A DNA stretch of 47,968 bases, taken from contig CAYTPE010000003.1 of the NCBI GenBank assembly GCA_964439885.1, forward strand, positions 1 through 47,968. The letters run 5' to 3'. Position 1 is the stretch's first letter. Each line of letters starts with the position of its first letter. Shown here piece by piece: positions 7,265 through 15,151 of the stretch. The notes under the pieces were generated by a model that did no database searches, was not told the origin of the DNA, and was given only the letters and a program-made list of their open reading frames with translations. Both the position numbers and the translations under genes were made by a program. The stretch comes from CAYTPE01 sp964439885 (GTDB lineage: Bacteria; Patescibacteriota; Patescibacteriia; Magasanikbacterales; GWA2-37-8).

Positions 7265-8063
7265 ATTTCGCCGCAAAAAACTTCAACTTCAACTTCGCAT
7301 TATCGGTCCTCAGTCCCACCGGACCCTTCATTTTTTTCATCACACTCTCTACCGACCCTTGCCACACTTCTTTTCCATCAGCCCATACATTCAACATATT
7401 CTGCGCGTCAATCTGCGCCTCGAGCGTGTGTGTCTGCCCTTCGGCAACAGCTGGCACTGTCACTGATTCCGCAGGCTTTATAACGGTATACCCGTCCGCT
7501 CCACAATTTTCAAAATTTGCCTTTCCATTATTATATTTTTCCAAAACTTCCAACCGCTGGTTCGGCGCAAACTGCCACGAAACATATAGCGTGTTGCACA
7601 GATCCTGCGCGAGCAGCTTGAGCGCTACTTGCCGACGCTCTTCGCCATTTGCCAATGGCGCAGTAGACTCCGATGGCCCTTGGTAGGTAAATATTACTTT
7701 GGCGTGCTGCTCTACCACTTGTGGCGCGGTGGCGCGGATGGTGGGGTTGGTAATAGAAATCTCACCATCTTTGAGCTCTGTAAATTCGTCGGCCGTGGAT
7801 ACAAGCGAACCGAAAGGGATTTGATGAAGGCTCGTTTGTGCTATTTGAGACGACTGTGAAACATTTTGAGGTTTGGTTGCGAGCGTAGACGTTGTTGGGG
7901 CGGCGGCTAACTTGTGCGGCCGGCGGAATCGCTCCAAAACGGTTCTAAAGGGTGGCGCTACTCTACCGCTTTTGAATACGATACTCTTTCCGGGGCAAAA
8001 TGGCAGCATCGATACCATAAGCAAACCCGGTGCAAACATGCGTACTTTGGTGCGTAGCTGCAT
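7263..8063 (-). CDS. Hypothetical membrane-anchored protein with a concanavalin-like C-terminal region
   Basis: This protein has 266 residues. The N-terminus is basic followed by a moderately hydrophobic stretch (MFAPGLLMVSMLPFCPG), which could be a signal or anchor. A Ser/Thr/Gln-rich linker follows, and then a beta-rich domain (residues about 95-266). That domain holds NQRLEVLEKYNNGKANFENCG, a run VWADGKEVWQG and the ending GPVGLRTDNAKLKLKFFAAK. The last motif, a ligand-facing strand followed by G-x-G-L-R, resembles the laminin-G/concanavalin-like folds of secreted glycan-binding proteins. I cannot name a family, and the similarity is by eye only. The ATG at 8063 is the first in frame; a start at 8039 is also possible. 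Confidence 0.6.
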   Translation of the reverse strand: MQLRTKVRMFAPGLLMVSMLPFCPGKSIVFKSGRVAPPFRTVLERFRRPHKLAAAPTTSTLATKPQNVSQSSQIAQTSLHQIPFGSLVSTADEFTELKDGEISITNPTIRATAPQVVEQHAKVIFTYQGPSESTAPLANGEERRQVALKLLAQDLCNTLYVSWQFAPNQRLEVLEKYNNGKANFENCGADGYTVIKPAESVTVPAVAEGQTHTLEAQIDAQNMLNVWADGKEVWQGSVESVMKKMKGPVGLRTDNAKLKLKFFAAK

Positions 8064-8095
8064 ATGCGTTGTGATAAGAATTAACGTATATAGGT

Positions 8096-8125
8096 ACCAT
8101 AGCCTGATGTGTAGAAATTAGTCAA
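8096..8125 (-). promoter_or_regulatory. Predicted sigma70 promoter for the 7263-8063 gene
   Basis: On the minus strand, TTGACT (8125-8120) is separated by 18 bp from TATGGT (8101-8096). The start point would be near 8089, about 25 nt before the ATG. Confidence 0.4.
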
Positions 8126-8169
8126 ATAATGGCTTGTTATGGTCATTTTTTATTTAAATTTAGCCATTC

Positions 8170-8198
8170 TTGTCGCTGCGAAAAAAATATGTTATGAT
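8170..8198 (+). promoter_or_regulatory. Predicted sigma70 promoter for uppS
   Basis: TTGTCG (8170-8175), a 17-bp spacer and TATGAT (8193-8198). Transcription would begin near 8205, downstream of the earlier in-frame TTG and ATG codons, which makes ATG 8218 the likely start of uppS. Confidence 0.6.
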
Positions 8199-8217
8199 GA
8201 AAACCCTCATCGATTTT

Positions 8218-8967
8218 ATGAACCTCCCCGCTCACATCGCTATCATCCCCGACGGCAACCGCCGCTGGGCTACACAAAAGGGTCTCCCCTCATTTTTCGG
8301 TCACCGGGAAGGGGCTAAAACTACGGAAAAAGTCCTCACTCACGCCGTAGAAAAAGGCATCCCTTACATGACTTTCTGGGGCGCTTCGGTGGGCAATGTG
8401 ACCAAGCGGGAGCATAAAGAAGTTCAATTTCTTTTTAATCTCTTTACCAGCTACTTTAAAAAGATCGCCAAAGCCAAAATTATTCACAAAAATAAGGTGA
8501 ATATTCGGGTTTTGGGAGAATGGGAAAAATACTTTCCTGAAGAAACCAAAACCGCCATCAAGAGCGCCGTAGCCGCGACCAAAGACTACGATGCCTTCCA
8601 CCTCACCATTCTGCTCGCCTATAGTGGAACTATGGAAATGCTCACGGCCATAAACAGCCTACTGCTCCAGGCCTCAGTAGAGCGTAGCCATGTATCGTCT
8701 TCCGGACGCGTTCTATCGCGCGAGAGCTCTCCTTTCTTTGTGACCGAAGAGGAGCTCAAAAAACGTCTCTATACGGCACACCTACCGCCTGTTGACCTGG
8801 TAATCCGCACGGGCGGCGAACCGCATCTTTCTGCCGGATTTATGATGTGGGACATAGCCGAAGCGCAGCTTTTCTTCTCGAAACGACTCTGGCCCGACTT
8901 CTCTACCGACGAATTCGAAAAAGCGCTGTCAGTCTATGCCACTACTGAGCGGCGACTGGGAAAATAA
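8218..8967 (+). CDS. uppS: Isoprenyl transferase (undecaprenyl diphosphate synthase type)
   Basis: This cis-prenyltransferase adds isopentenyl units to farnesyl diphosphate to make the C55 lipid carrier for cell-wall and surface glycans. The N-terminal signature HIAIIPDGNRRWA holds the catalytic Asp, followed by FGHREGAKTTEKVL. The C-terminal signature is VDLVIRTGGEPHLSAGFMMW and AEAQLFFSKRLWPDF. The usual Arg of GExRLS is His here. A stretch of about 25 residues (LLLQASVERSHVSSSG...) interrupts the middle and looks like an insertion. The start at 8218 is chosen because a promoter overlaps the earlier in-frame starts. Confidence 0.92.
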   Translation: MNLPAHIAIIPDGNRRWATQKGLPSFFGHREGAKTTEKVLTHAVEKGIPYMTFWGASVGNVTKREHKEVQFLFNLFTSYFKKIAKAKIIHKNKVNIRVLGEWEKYFPEETKTAIKSAVAATKDYDAFHLTILLAYSGTMEMLTAINSLLLQASVERSHVSSSGRVLSRESSPFFVTEEELKKRLYTAHLPPVDLVIRTGGEPHLSAGFMMWDIAEAQLFFSKRLWPDFSTDEFEKALSVYATTERRLGK

Positions 8968-8998
8968 CAACCTATAGTAGGTTATCCACAGTTTTGAC

Positions 8999-9030
8999 CA
9001 CTACATATAGTGTTTAATGTGTGCTATACT
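8999..9030 (+). promoter_or_regulatory. Extended -10 promoter with overlapping palindrome, upstream of nrdA
   Basis: TGCTATACT (9022-9030) is an extended -10 element. The position of a -35 box is covered by the palindrome CACTACATATAGTG (8999-9012, 5-bp arms). An operator over the -35 region suits control of ribonucleotide reductase, and the AT-rich core with TG/CA ends is loosely like an NrdR box. That identification is tentative. Confidence 0.4.
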
Positions 9031-9059
9031 AAGAACGTCCATTTGAGCAATATATCGTG

Positions 9060-9087
9060 AGCCGTGCCCGTAATAAAAGGCACGGCT
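9060..9087 (+). other. Stable hairpin in the nrdA leader
   Basis: AGCCGTGCC (9060-9068) pairs with GGCACGGCT (9079-9087) around a 10-nt loop. Only a short TTT follows, so it is a poor terminator. It lies about 150 nt upstream of nrdA and could be an attenuator, an RNA-stabilising element or the end of the uppS transcript. Confidence 0.5.
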
Positions 9088-9154
9088 TTCAGTCAGATAG
9101 TGTGCTGTAGATAAGGTGTGGGCGACACGCTCGTACTACAAAATGGAAAATTCG

Positions 9155-9235
9155 TTTATTGTTAGTTGCTGGTTGTTAATTGCGGATGCCGCATCGCAAA
9201 ACAACAACCTACAATTAACCATTAACAATCCTTTA
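9155..9235 (+). repeat. Inverted 7-bp-period arrays just before nrdA
   Basis: ATTGTTA/GTTGCTG/GTTGTTA/ATTGCGG words are followed by CAACAAC/CTACAAT/TAACCAT/TAACAAT words, so the two halves are complementary and can pair around GATGCCGCATC. The array ends 7 bp before the nrdA start codon. Confidence 0.75.
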
Positions 9236-9236
9236 T

Positions 9237-12134
9237 ATGGGAGTCGTTCAGAAAATAAAAAAGCGCAACGGCGCCATCGTTGATTTCGATGTGCAAAAAA
9301 TCGCGCTTGCGATCCAAAAAGCATTCCAGGAAGTTCGTGGTTCGGTCGATGTTGTGAAGGTGCAGACACTCACCGAGCACGTGATCCAGCAGGTGGATGC
9401 TTTTTTTGGCAACACCACGCCAGCGGTGGAAAATATCCAAGACTTCGTGGAGCGCGAACTGATGCAAGAAGGATTTTTTGATGTAGCAAAAGCATATATT
9501 TTGTATCGCTACGAACATGCCAAGGTGCGCGAAGAAAAAAAGAAAGAGGTACTGGAAAAAATTGAAAAGAACGATCTCACGGTGGTAAAACGCTCCGGCA
9601 AAACAGAAAATTTCTCAATGGACAAACTCCGTCGCAGCCTGAGCTTCGCCGTGAAGGGGCTCGAGAAAGAAGTAGATATGGAAGCTGTGCTCCAACAGTG
9701 TCGCTCCGAACTCTACGAAGGCATCACCACCAAAGACGTGGCCCGCGCCCTCATCATGACCGCTCGCGCGATGATCGAGCAAGACCCCGCGTACTCCAAG
9801 GTGGCCGCCCGACTTCTTTTGTACATCAACTACAAAGAATTCATCGGGGCAGATGTTATTGATTATTCCAAGCTCGACTCGCAATACCGTGAAGCCTTTA
9901 TTCGCAATCTTAAGAAAGGTGTGGAGATCGGCCGCCTCGACCCACGGCTCCTTGCGTTTGACTTGGAAAAGCTGAGTCAGGCACTGGTGATCGAACGCGA
10001 CGACATGTTTGTGTACCTTGGTTTACAGACACTGTTTGATCGCTATTTTGTGGCCGACTACTCTACTAAACGCGTATTGGAAACTCCGCAAACTTTCTGG
10101 ATGCGCATCGCTATGGGCACTGCCATCAATGAAAAACAAAAATTCGATTGGACTGTCAGATTCTACGACATCATGAGCAAGCTCTTGTACACTCCATCAA
10201 CTCCAACCCTTTTTCACGCTGGCACACCAAAGCCACAACTCAGCAGCTGCTACCTCAACACGGTGTCCGATTCACTTGATAACATCTTCAAAACCTATTC
10301 CGACAATGCGCAGCTTTCTAAGTGGAGCGGCGGTATCGGTACAGACTGGACAAACATCCGCGGCACGGGCGCCTTTATCGAAGGCACGGGCGTGGAGTCG
10401 CAAGGCGTCATTCCTTTTCTCAAAATCGCTAACGACGTCACCGTGGCCATCAACCGCTCTGGTCGTCGTCGTGGCGCCGCCTGTGTATACCTCGAAACAT
10501 GGCACTATGATATTGAGGCCTTCCTTGAGCTACGCAAAAACACCGGTGACGAACGCCGCCGCACCCACGACATGGATACCAGCAACTGGATCCCTGATCT
10601 CTTCATGAAACGGGTTAAAGAAGACGGTAATTGGACATTATTCTCTCCGGACGAAACACCAGACCTCCACCACATCTACGGTCGACGCTTTGACGAGCGG
10701 TACGAAATGTACGAGAAGATGGCCGATGAAGGAAAAATCAAACTTTTCAAACGCATGAAGGCGCGCGATCTGTGGAAGAAAATGCTTGGCATGCTATTCG
10801 AAACCGGCCACCCATGGATCACCTTCAAAGATCCAAGCAATGTGCGCTCACCACAAGATCATGTGGGTGTGGTACACAACTCCAACCTCTGTACCGAGAT
10901 CACTCTCAACACCAGCGAAAATGAAACTGCCGTGTGCAACCTCGGCTCACTCAACTTTGCTAAATTCGTCACCAATGGTAAGTACGATGTGGAGCTCGTG
11001 CGCGATGTGGTCACCACTGCCATGCGCATGCTCGACAATGTGATCGACATCAACTACTACCCCACCGAAGATGCTAAACGCTCCAATATGCGTCATCGCC
11101 CCGTTGGCCTTGGTATCCGCGGCTTCCAAGATGCTCTCTACGCGCTTAATATCGATTTTGACTCAGAAGCTTGTGTGAAATTTGCGGATTACAGCATGGA
11201 GGTGGTGGCCTACTATGCTTATATGGCATCGAGTGAACTAGCCAAAGAGCGCGGCGCCTACGAAACGTTCCGTGGTAGTAAATGGGACCGAGGTATCATG
11301 CCCCTCGACACCATCGCGCTTCTCGAAAAAGAGCGCGGTATCGCTATCGACGTGGATCGCACCAGCACAATGGATTGGGATGCGCTACGCCACAACATTC
11401 ACATGTACGGCATGCGTAACTCGAACTGCTTGGCCGTGGCTCCAACCGCTACTACCGCCAACATTGTGGGCTGCATTCCCACAGTTGAGCCTATCTACAA
11501 AAATCTCTACGTAAAATCGAATCAAGCGGGCGACTTCATTGTTATCAATCCATATCTCGTGGAAGAACTCAAAAAACTCAATCTGTGGGACTTTGAAATG
11601 CTTGCTAAAATTAAATACCACGACGGATCTATTGCCGAAATCAATGAAATTCCCGAACACGTTCGCAACAAATATAAAGAGACTTTTGAAATTAATCCAA
11701 AATGGATTATTAAATCGGCCGCGTATCGTGGCAAATGGATCGACCAATCACAGTCCATCAACATCTACTTCAAGAGCACGAGTGGCAAAGATCTTTCGGA
11801 TGCTTACATGTACGCTTGGGAAATGGGCCTCAAAACCACCTACTACCTGCGCACTTTGGCCGCTTCACAAGTAGAAAAGTCTACCGTGAATACCTCGGAG
11901 TTTGGCTCTACCCATATTCGCAAAGATGTGCTAAAAGATATTGTGAAAGAACCAAAAAGCACTCCAGTAGCCACCCAGGCAACCACGATTCCCGTACAGA
12001 GCGCGCCGGTTGACCACACCAGCTCTGTCGCCTCATCTATGGCTGCCAAAGCCGCCGAAGCCAAAGCAGCTGGTACCACCACCGTCAAGGCGTGCCTTCT
12101 GAATGACCCAACGTGCGAATCGTGCCAATCATAA
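9237..12134 (+). CDS. nrdA: Class I ribonucleoside-diphosphate reductase, alpha subunit
   Basis: This catalytic subunit reduces ribonucleotides to deoxyribonucleotides, working with NrdB encoded next. It has 965 residues. Two ATP-cone regulatory domains come first (residues 1-105, beginning VVQKIKKRNGAIVDFDVQKI, and about 110-215, beginning LTVVKRSGKTENFSMDKLRR). The active site is complete: SSCYLN, NLCTEI and AVCNLGSLN match the E. coli C225, N437/C439/E441 and C462 sites. An Ala/Thr-rich linker of about 55 residues precedes CLLNDPTCESCQS, whose CxxC is the swinging redox pair reduced by thioredoxin or glutaredoxin. The double ATP cone implies dATP feedback control. Confidence 0.97.
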   Translation: MGVVQKIKKRNGAIVDFDVQKIALAIQKAFQEVRGSVDVVKVQTLTEHVIQQVDAFFGNTTPAVENIQDFVERELMQEGFFDVAKAYILYRYEHAKVREEKKKEVLEKIEKNDLTVVKRSGKTENFSMDKLRRSLSFAVKGLEKEVDMEAVLQQCRSELYEGITTKDVARALIMTARAMIEQDPAYSKVAARLLLYINYKEFIGADVIDYSKLDSQYREAFIRNLKKGVEIGRLDPRLLAFDLEKLSQALVIERDDMFVYLGLQTLFDRYFVADYSTKRVLETPQTFWMRIAMGTAINEKQKFDWTVRFYDIMSKLLYTPSTPTLFHAGTPKPQLSSCYLNTVSDSLDNIFKTYSDNAQLSKWSGGIGTDWTNIRGTGAFIEGTGVESQGVIPFLKIANDVTVAINRSGRRRGAACVYLETWHYDIEAFLELRKNTGDERRRTHDMDTSNWIPDLFMKRVKEDGNWTLFSPDETPDLHHIYGRRFDERYEMYEKMADEGKIKLFKRMKARDLWKKMLGMLFETGHPWITFKDPSNVRSPQDHVGVVHNSNLCTEITLNTSENETAVCNLGSLNFAKFVTNGKYDVELVRDVVTTAMRMLDNVIDINYYPTEDAKRSNMRHRPVGLGIRGFQDALYALNIDFDSEACVKFADYSMEVVAYYAYMASSELAKERGAYETFRGSKWDRGIMPLDTIALLEKERGIAIDVDRTSTMDWDALRHNIHMYGMRNSNCLAVAPTATTANIVGCIPTVEPIYKNLYVKSNQAGDFIVINPYLVEELKKLNLWDFEMLAKIKYHDGSIAEINEIPEHVRNKYKETFEINPKWIIKSAAYRGKWIDQSQSINIYFKSTSGKDLSDAYMYAWEMGLKTTYYLRTLAASQVEKSTVNTSEFGSTHIRKDVLKDIVKEPKSTPVATQATTIPVQSAPVDHTSSVASSMAAKAAEAKAAGTTTVKACLLNDPTCESCQS

Positions 12135-12141
12135 CTAGTTC

Positions 12142-12195
12142 ATAGCCAATAGTTTGTCAGGGGGGGGCTATTGGCTTCGAACTATTGGCTATTTA
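12142..12195 (+). repeat. Repeat-derived hairpin between nrdA and nrdB
   Basis: AGCCAATAG (12144-12152) pairs with CTATTGGCT (12168-12176), and a further ACTATTGGCTATTT follows in a 7-bp register. The loop contains a run of eight G. The element could lower or tune nrdB expression relative to nrdA. Confidence 0.6.
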
Positions 12196-12206
12196 CTTAA
12201 TATACT

Positions 12207-13241
12207 ATGCCTATAACAAAGACAGATGAAAAAGTGGATATTAATAAACGCCGTGTTATCAATGGAGCGGATGCCGACGTAATTCAGCTGTACCCGATGC
12301 GCCACCTCTTTGCGTGGGAAGCCTACAACACCGGCAACGCCAACCATTGGCTCCCTACGGAGATTTCCATGCAAAAAGATATCGAACAGTGGAAATCGCC
12401 CACCGCGCTCTCTGAGGACGAACGTAAGGCCTTAAAAACGGTTCTAGGGTTCTTCACCACCGCCGATAGCATCGCCGCCAACAACGTAGTGCTCGCCATG
12501 TACCGCCACATCACTTCTCCTGAGTGCCGCATGTACCTCTTGCGCCAAGCCTATGAAGAAGCTATTCACACTCACTCATACCAATACATTGTAGAAAGCC
12601 TTGGGCTCGATGAAGGTGAAATATTTAACATGTATCGCGAGGTGGATGCGATCTATAACAAAGACGCGTTTGTGCTCTCGTTCAACGAAGGCATCTTCAA
12701 CTCTGACTTCAAAACCGGTACGTTCGCCAACGACCAAAAGTTTCTTGAGAACATGGTGGTGTTTTCACTTATTCTTGAAGGTATCTTCTTCTACAGCAGC
12801 TTCGCCGTCATGTTCGGCTTCCAGCGCCAAAATAAAATGCAGGGTGCGGCCGAGCAAATTCAATATATCATGCGCGACGAAAGTCAACACCTCAACTTCG
12901 GCATCAACATCATCAACACCATCAAGGAAGAGCAGCCCGAGCTTTGGACACCCGAATTCCAAACACACGCCATTGATTTGGTACGTCAGGCGGTAGACCT
13001 AGAGGCCAAATTTGCCGCTGAGGTGTTCCCTAAGGGCATCTTCGGCATGAATGCGGATGGTTTCCGCAAATACATCGAATACATCGCTGACAGGCGTTTA
13101 AGCCGCGTTGGGCTCCCTCTGCAATACAACACCCCCAACCCCTTCCCGTGGATGAGTGAAGCGATCGACCTCAACAAAGAAAAGAACTTCTTCGAAACCC
13201 GTGTAACAGAATACCAGGTTGGTGGAACGTTAGATTGGTAA
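12207..13241 (+). CDS. nrdB: Class I ribonucleoside-diphosphate reductase, beta subunit
   Basis: This is the radical-generating subunit, 344 residues long. The di-iron ligands are all present at E. coli spacing: Asp in TTADSIAANN, Glu and His in EEAIHTHSY, Glu in LILEGIFFY, and Glu/His in RDESQHLNF. The Tyr of THSY occupies the tyrosyl-radical position (D+38, as D84 to Y122 in E. coli). It therefore looks like a tyrosyl-radical enzyme and not the Tyr-less subclass Ic. The C-terminus FFETRVTEYQVGGTLDW carries the conserved tail Tyr used in radical transfer and docking. It lies 72 bp after nrdA with a repeat hairpin between, and a strong terminator follows. Confidence 0.97.
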   Translation: MPITKTDEKVDINKRRVINGADADVIQLYPMRHLFAWEAYNTGNANHWLPTEISMQKDIEQWKSPTALSEDERKALKTVLGFFTTADSIAANNVVLAMYRHITSPECRMYLLRQAYEEAIHTHSYQYIVESLGLDEGEIFNMYREVDAIYNKDAFVLSFNEGIFNSDFKTGTFANDQKFLENMVVFSLILEGIFFYSSFAVMFGFQRQNKMQGAAEQIQYIMRDESQHLNFGINIINTIKEEQPELWTPEFQTHAIDLVRQAVDLEAKFAAEVFPKGIFGMNADGFRKYIEYIADRRLSRVGLPLQYNTPNPFPWMSEAIDLNKEKNFFETRVTEYQVGGTLDW

Positions 13242-13247
13242 AAATAG

Positions 13248-13285
13248 AATATAAAAGCGTGCTTTTCTCAGCACGCTTTTATATT
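13248..13285. terminator. Bidirectional terminator after nrdB
   Basis: A 15-bp stem with GC-rich core AAAAGCGTGC / GCACGCTTTT and an 8-nt loop lies between the convergent nrdB and a minus-strand gene. Confidence 0.9.
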
Positions 13286-13291
13286 TACTTT

Positions 13292-13633
13292 TTATTTGTC
13301 CAAATCGACCTTACCCAACACGTCATCAATTCTTAAATGTTGATTTTTTCTTGGAGCTACAAGTTGTTGTTTTTCTACATCGGACAAATAATCCAATACG
13401 ATCTTTTTTTGTGCCTCAGTTAGGCCTTCATAAAGTTTTCTTCTTTCCTCTGTTTTATGGAGTTTTCTAAAATCCACCAGAAAACTTGCCGCAAAGAGAT
13501 ATGGGTTTTCTTCGAGTCTTTGTTGTACAATTTTATCACCTAGGCTTTTCACCTGCGTTAATTCTATAGGTTCTTCGTTTTCATCAACTTGTCGTTGGTG
13601 CTCAATATCCATTTCTATTCTGTCGGCCTCCAT
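13292..13633 (-). CDS. Hypothetical protein, 113 aa
   Basis: A small, soluble, highly charged helical protein. An acidic N-terminus (EADRIEMDIEHQRQVDENEEP) is followed by helices such as EERRKLYEGLTEAQKKIVLDYL. There is no signal peptide or membrane helix, and I do not recognise a family. It lies downstream of dnaN on the same strand with a 31-bp gap, so it may be cotranscribed from the dnaN promoter. It ends at the shared terminator with nrdB. Confidence 0.65.
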   Translation of the reverse strand: MEADRIEMDIEHQRQVDENEEPIELTQVKSLGDKIVQQRLEENPYLFAASFLVDFRKLHKTEERRKLYEGLTEAQKKIVLDYLSDVEKQQLVAPRKNQHLRIDDVLGKVDLDK

Positions 13634-13664
13634 ATATTTGGTAGGTTAAAAAATAAAATATGCT

Positions 13665-14789
13665 TTATTGCCGTATCGGCATGACTATATATAAATAACT
13701 TTTATCTCCTGATGGGGTCAGCACACACGCGCTATCCGAATTTATTACCTTAAGCTCGGTGGTGCTTGTGGCGATGTTGTTGAGGCCGTCCAACACATAC
13801 CGATTGTTGAGTAAGATGTTGTTTTCACTACCAGAGATGTCTGCTGGCAACTCGGAAACATACTCACCGGTTTGGGTAGAGGTGGAAGAAATTTTTATAC
13901 TACCGTTTGCTGGTTCAACAGCAACCGTTACCGCGTTTACCCCAGAAGTAGTGAAAAGACCACTCGCCTTCATTTCTTTTATCATCTGCGCCGTATCCAC
14001 CACCGCGGTTGTTTGAAAATTTTGGGGAATAATTTGAGTGTAGTCTGGGTATTGCCCCTCGACCAAACGAGAAATAATCTGCGCATTTCCATATGTTATC
14101 ATTATCTGGTTCTCCCCTACAATTATGCGCACGTTTTTTTCTCCATCTCCCCCTTCTAAACCACCAAGCATGTGATTTATCTCCTGAGCTGTTCTTCCTG
14201 GTAGAATTATTCGCATTTCATCTGCGCCCTGGGTGAGTGGAGCCTTTTTCTCAGCCAATCTGTAGCTGTCAGTTGCGGCAAGTGTCAGCCCTGGGGTACC
14301 GCCCGTATTAAAACCACACAAAACACCGGAGAGTTCCGGTCGAATATCGTTCTTGGCTACTGCTGGTAAAACCTGTTGTAACCCTTGTCGCAAGTCTTCG
14401 GCTTGCATGGTAAAACCACTTCCACCTTCAATGTGGGGAATAATTGGAAAGTCTTCAGCTGAAGCGCCCTTGATTTTGGTGGACGACTTACCAGAACGAA
14501 CAATTAATTCGTTGCCTTCCACCCACAGATCGATTTTGTCGTTCGGAAGCAGGGCAACGTAATCAGCGAGGGTCCGTGCTGGCACAGTAAACGAGCCAGA
14601 CTCTTCTATTTTTGCACGCACAGACACTTTAATACCAAGCTCAAGGTTGGTTGCGGCGAGTTCAACTTTTTGATCATCCACCACAAACATCACATTGCTT
14701 AAAATAGGTAGGTTAATATTTTTGCCCGTGACACCACTCGTAAGTGCAAGTGCTTGGGATAAATTGTCTTTGGTACAGGACAGCTTCAT
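13665..14789 (-). CDS. dnaN: DNA polymerase III beta sliding clamp
   Basis: This ring-forming processivity factor tethers the replicase to DNA. It has 374 residues, the normal length, with three repeated clamp folds. Diagnostic segments are the N-terminal MKLSCTKDNLSQALALTSGV, TLAATDSYRLAEKK (the TDSYRL of domain 2), EGQYPDYTQIIP, and the C-terminal CVLTPSGDKSYLYIVMPIRQ, with the family ending MPI/MPR. The gene lies 362 bp downstream of dnaA on the same strand, and the gap looks like an origin of replication. Confidence 0.97.
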   Translation of the reverse strand: MKLSCTKDNLSQALALTSGVTGKNINLPILSNVMFVVDDQKVELAATNLELGIKVSVRAKIEESGSFTVPARTLADYVALLPNDKIDLWVEGNELIVRSGKSSTKIKGASAEDFPIIPHIEGGSGFTMQAEDLRQGLQQVLPAVAKNDIRPELSGVLCGFNTGGTPGLTLAATDSYRLAEKKAPLTQGADEMRIILPGRTAQEINHMLGGLEGGDGEKNVRIIVGENQIMITYGNAQIISRLVEGQYPDYTQIIPQNFQTTAVVDTAQMIKEMKASGLFTTSGVNAVTVAVEPANGSIKISSTSTQTGEYVSELPADISGSENNILLNNRYVLDGLNNIATSTTELKVINSDSACVLTPSGDKSYLYIVMPIRQ

Positions 14790-14794
14790 AGTTA

Positions 14795-15150
14795 CTTTAT
14801 ATATGTATATAGTAATATATTAGTAATAATAAGGGCTGTGAATGGTGGGGAAAATAGCTTATTTGTGCTAATTTAAGCGCAAATTGTTGTTGATATGTAT
14901 AGTATTAAGACCCCACCCATTTCCACAGCTACTGTGGGTAACCACATGTATTAATGATGGGGTTGTTTATAACCCACCCCCATTGTGGATGTTTTTGTGG
15001 GTAAATTATTGATTTTTATACTCGTTTTTAACATCTTGTGCACAGATTTGTCCACAGACGCTTATTACACCAAATATCGGTATTTTTCCCTTATTTTAGC
15101 ATTTTTGTAACTTACCAACACTCAAAACAAACACTTTTCTTTGTGAATAA
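14795..15150. other. oriC: Predicted oriC, dnaA-dnaN intergenic part: AT-rich region, DnaA-trio-like repeat and DnaA-box-like 9-mers
   Basis: There is no gene in these bases. Sites resembling the DnaA box TTATNCACA are a perfect TTATTCACA on the minus strand (15142-15150), TTACCCACA twice on the minus strand (14933-14941 and 14996-15004), TTGTGCACA (15036-15044) and TTGTCCACA (15048-15056). The last four each have one mismatch. At the dnaN side an AT-rich stretch (14795-14820) leads into TAGTAATAATAA (14821-14832), then GGGC, then a weak box TGTGAATGG. This order of unwinding region, trinucleotides and box resembles the DnaA-trio architecture. Confidence 0.75.
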
Positions 15151-15151
15151 C

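Noticed and set aside
7174..7686. Plus-strand open frames starting inside tRNA-Ala
   Set aside because: They begin in the tRNA, cross a terminator and are antisense to the 266-aa gene.
9031..9236. Known riboswitch (for example cobalamin) upstream of nrdA
   Set aside because: Only one simple hairpin and repeat stems are visible. No conserved riboswitch core could be recognised, and the enzyme is class I, not B12-dependent.
12207..13241. Tyr-less (subclass Ic) ribonucleotide reductase
   Set aside because: The radical Tyr is present in EEAIHTHSY at the correct spacing from the metal ligands.
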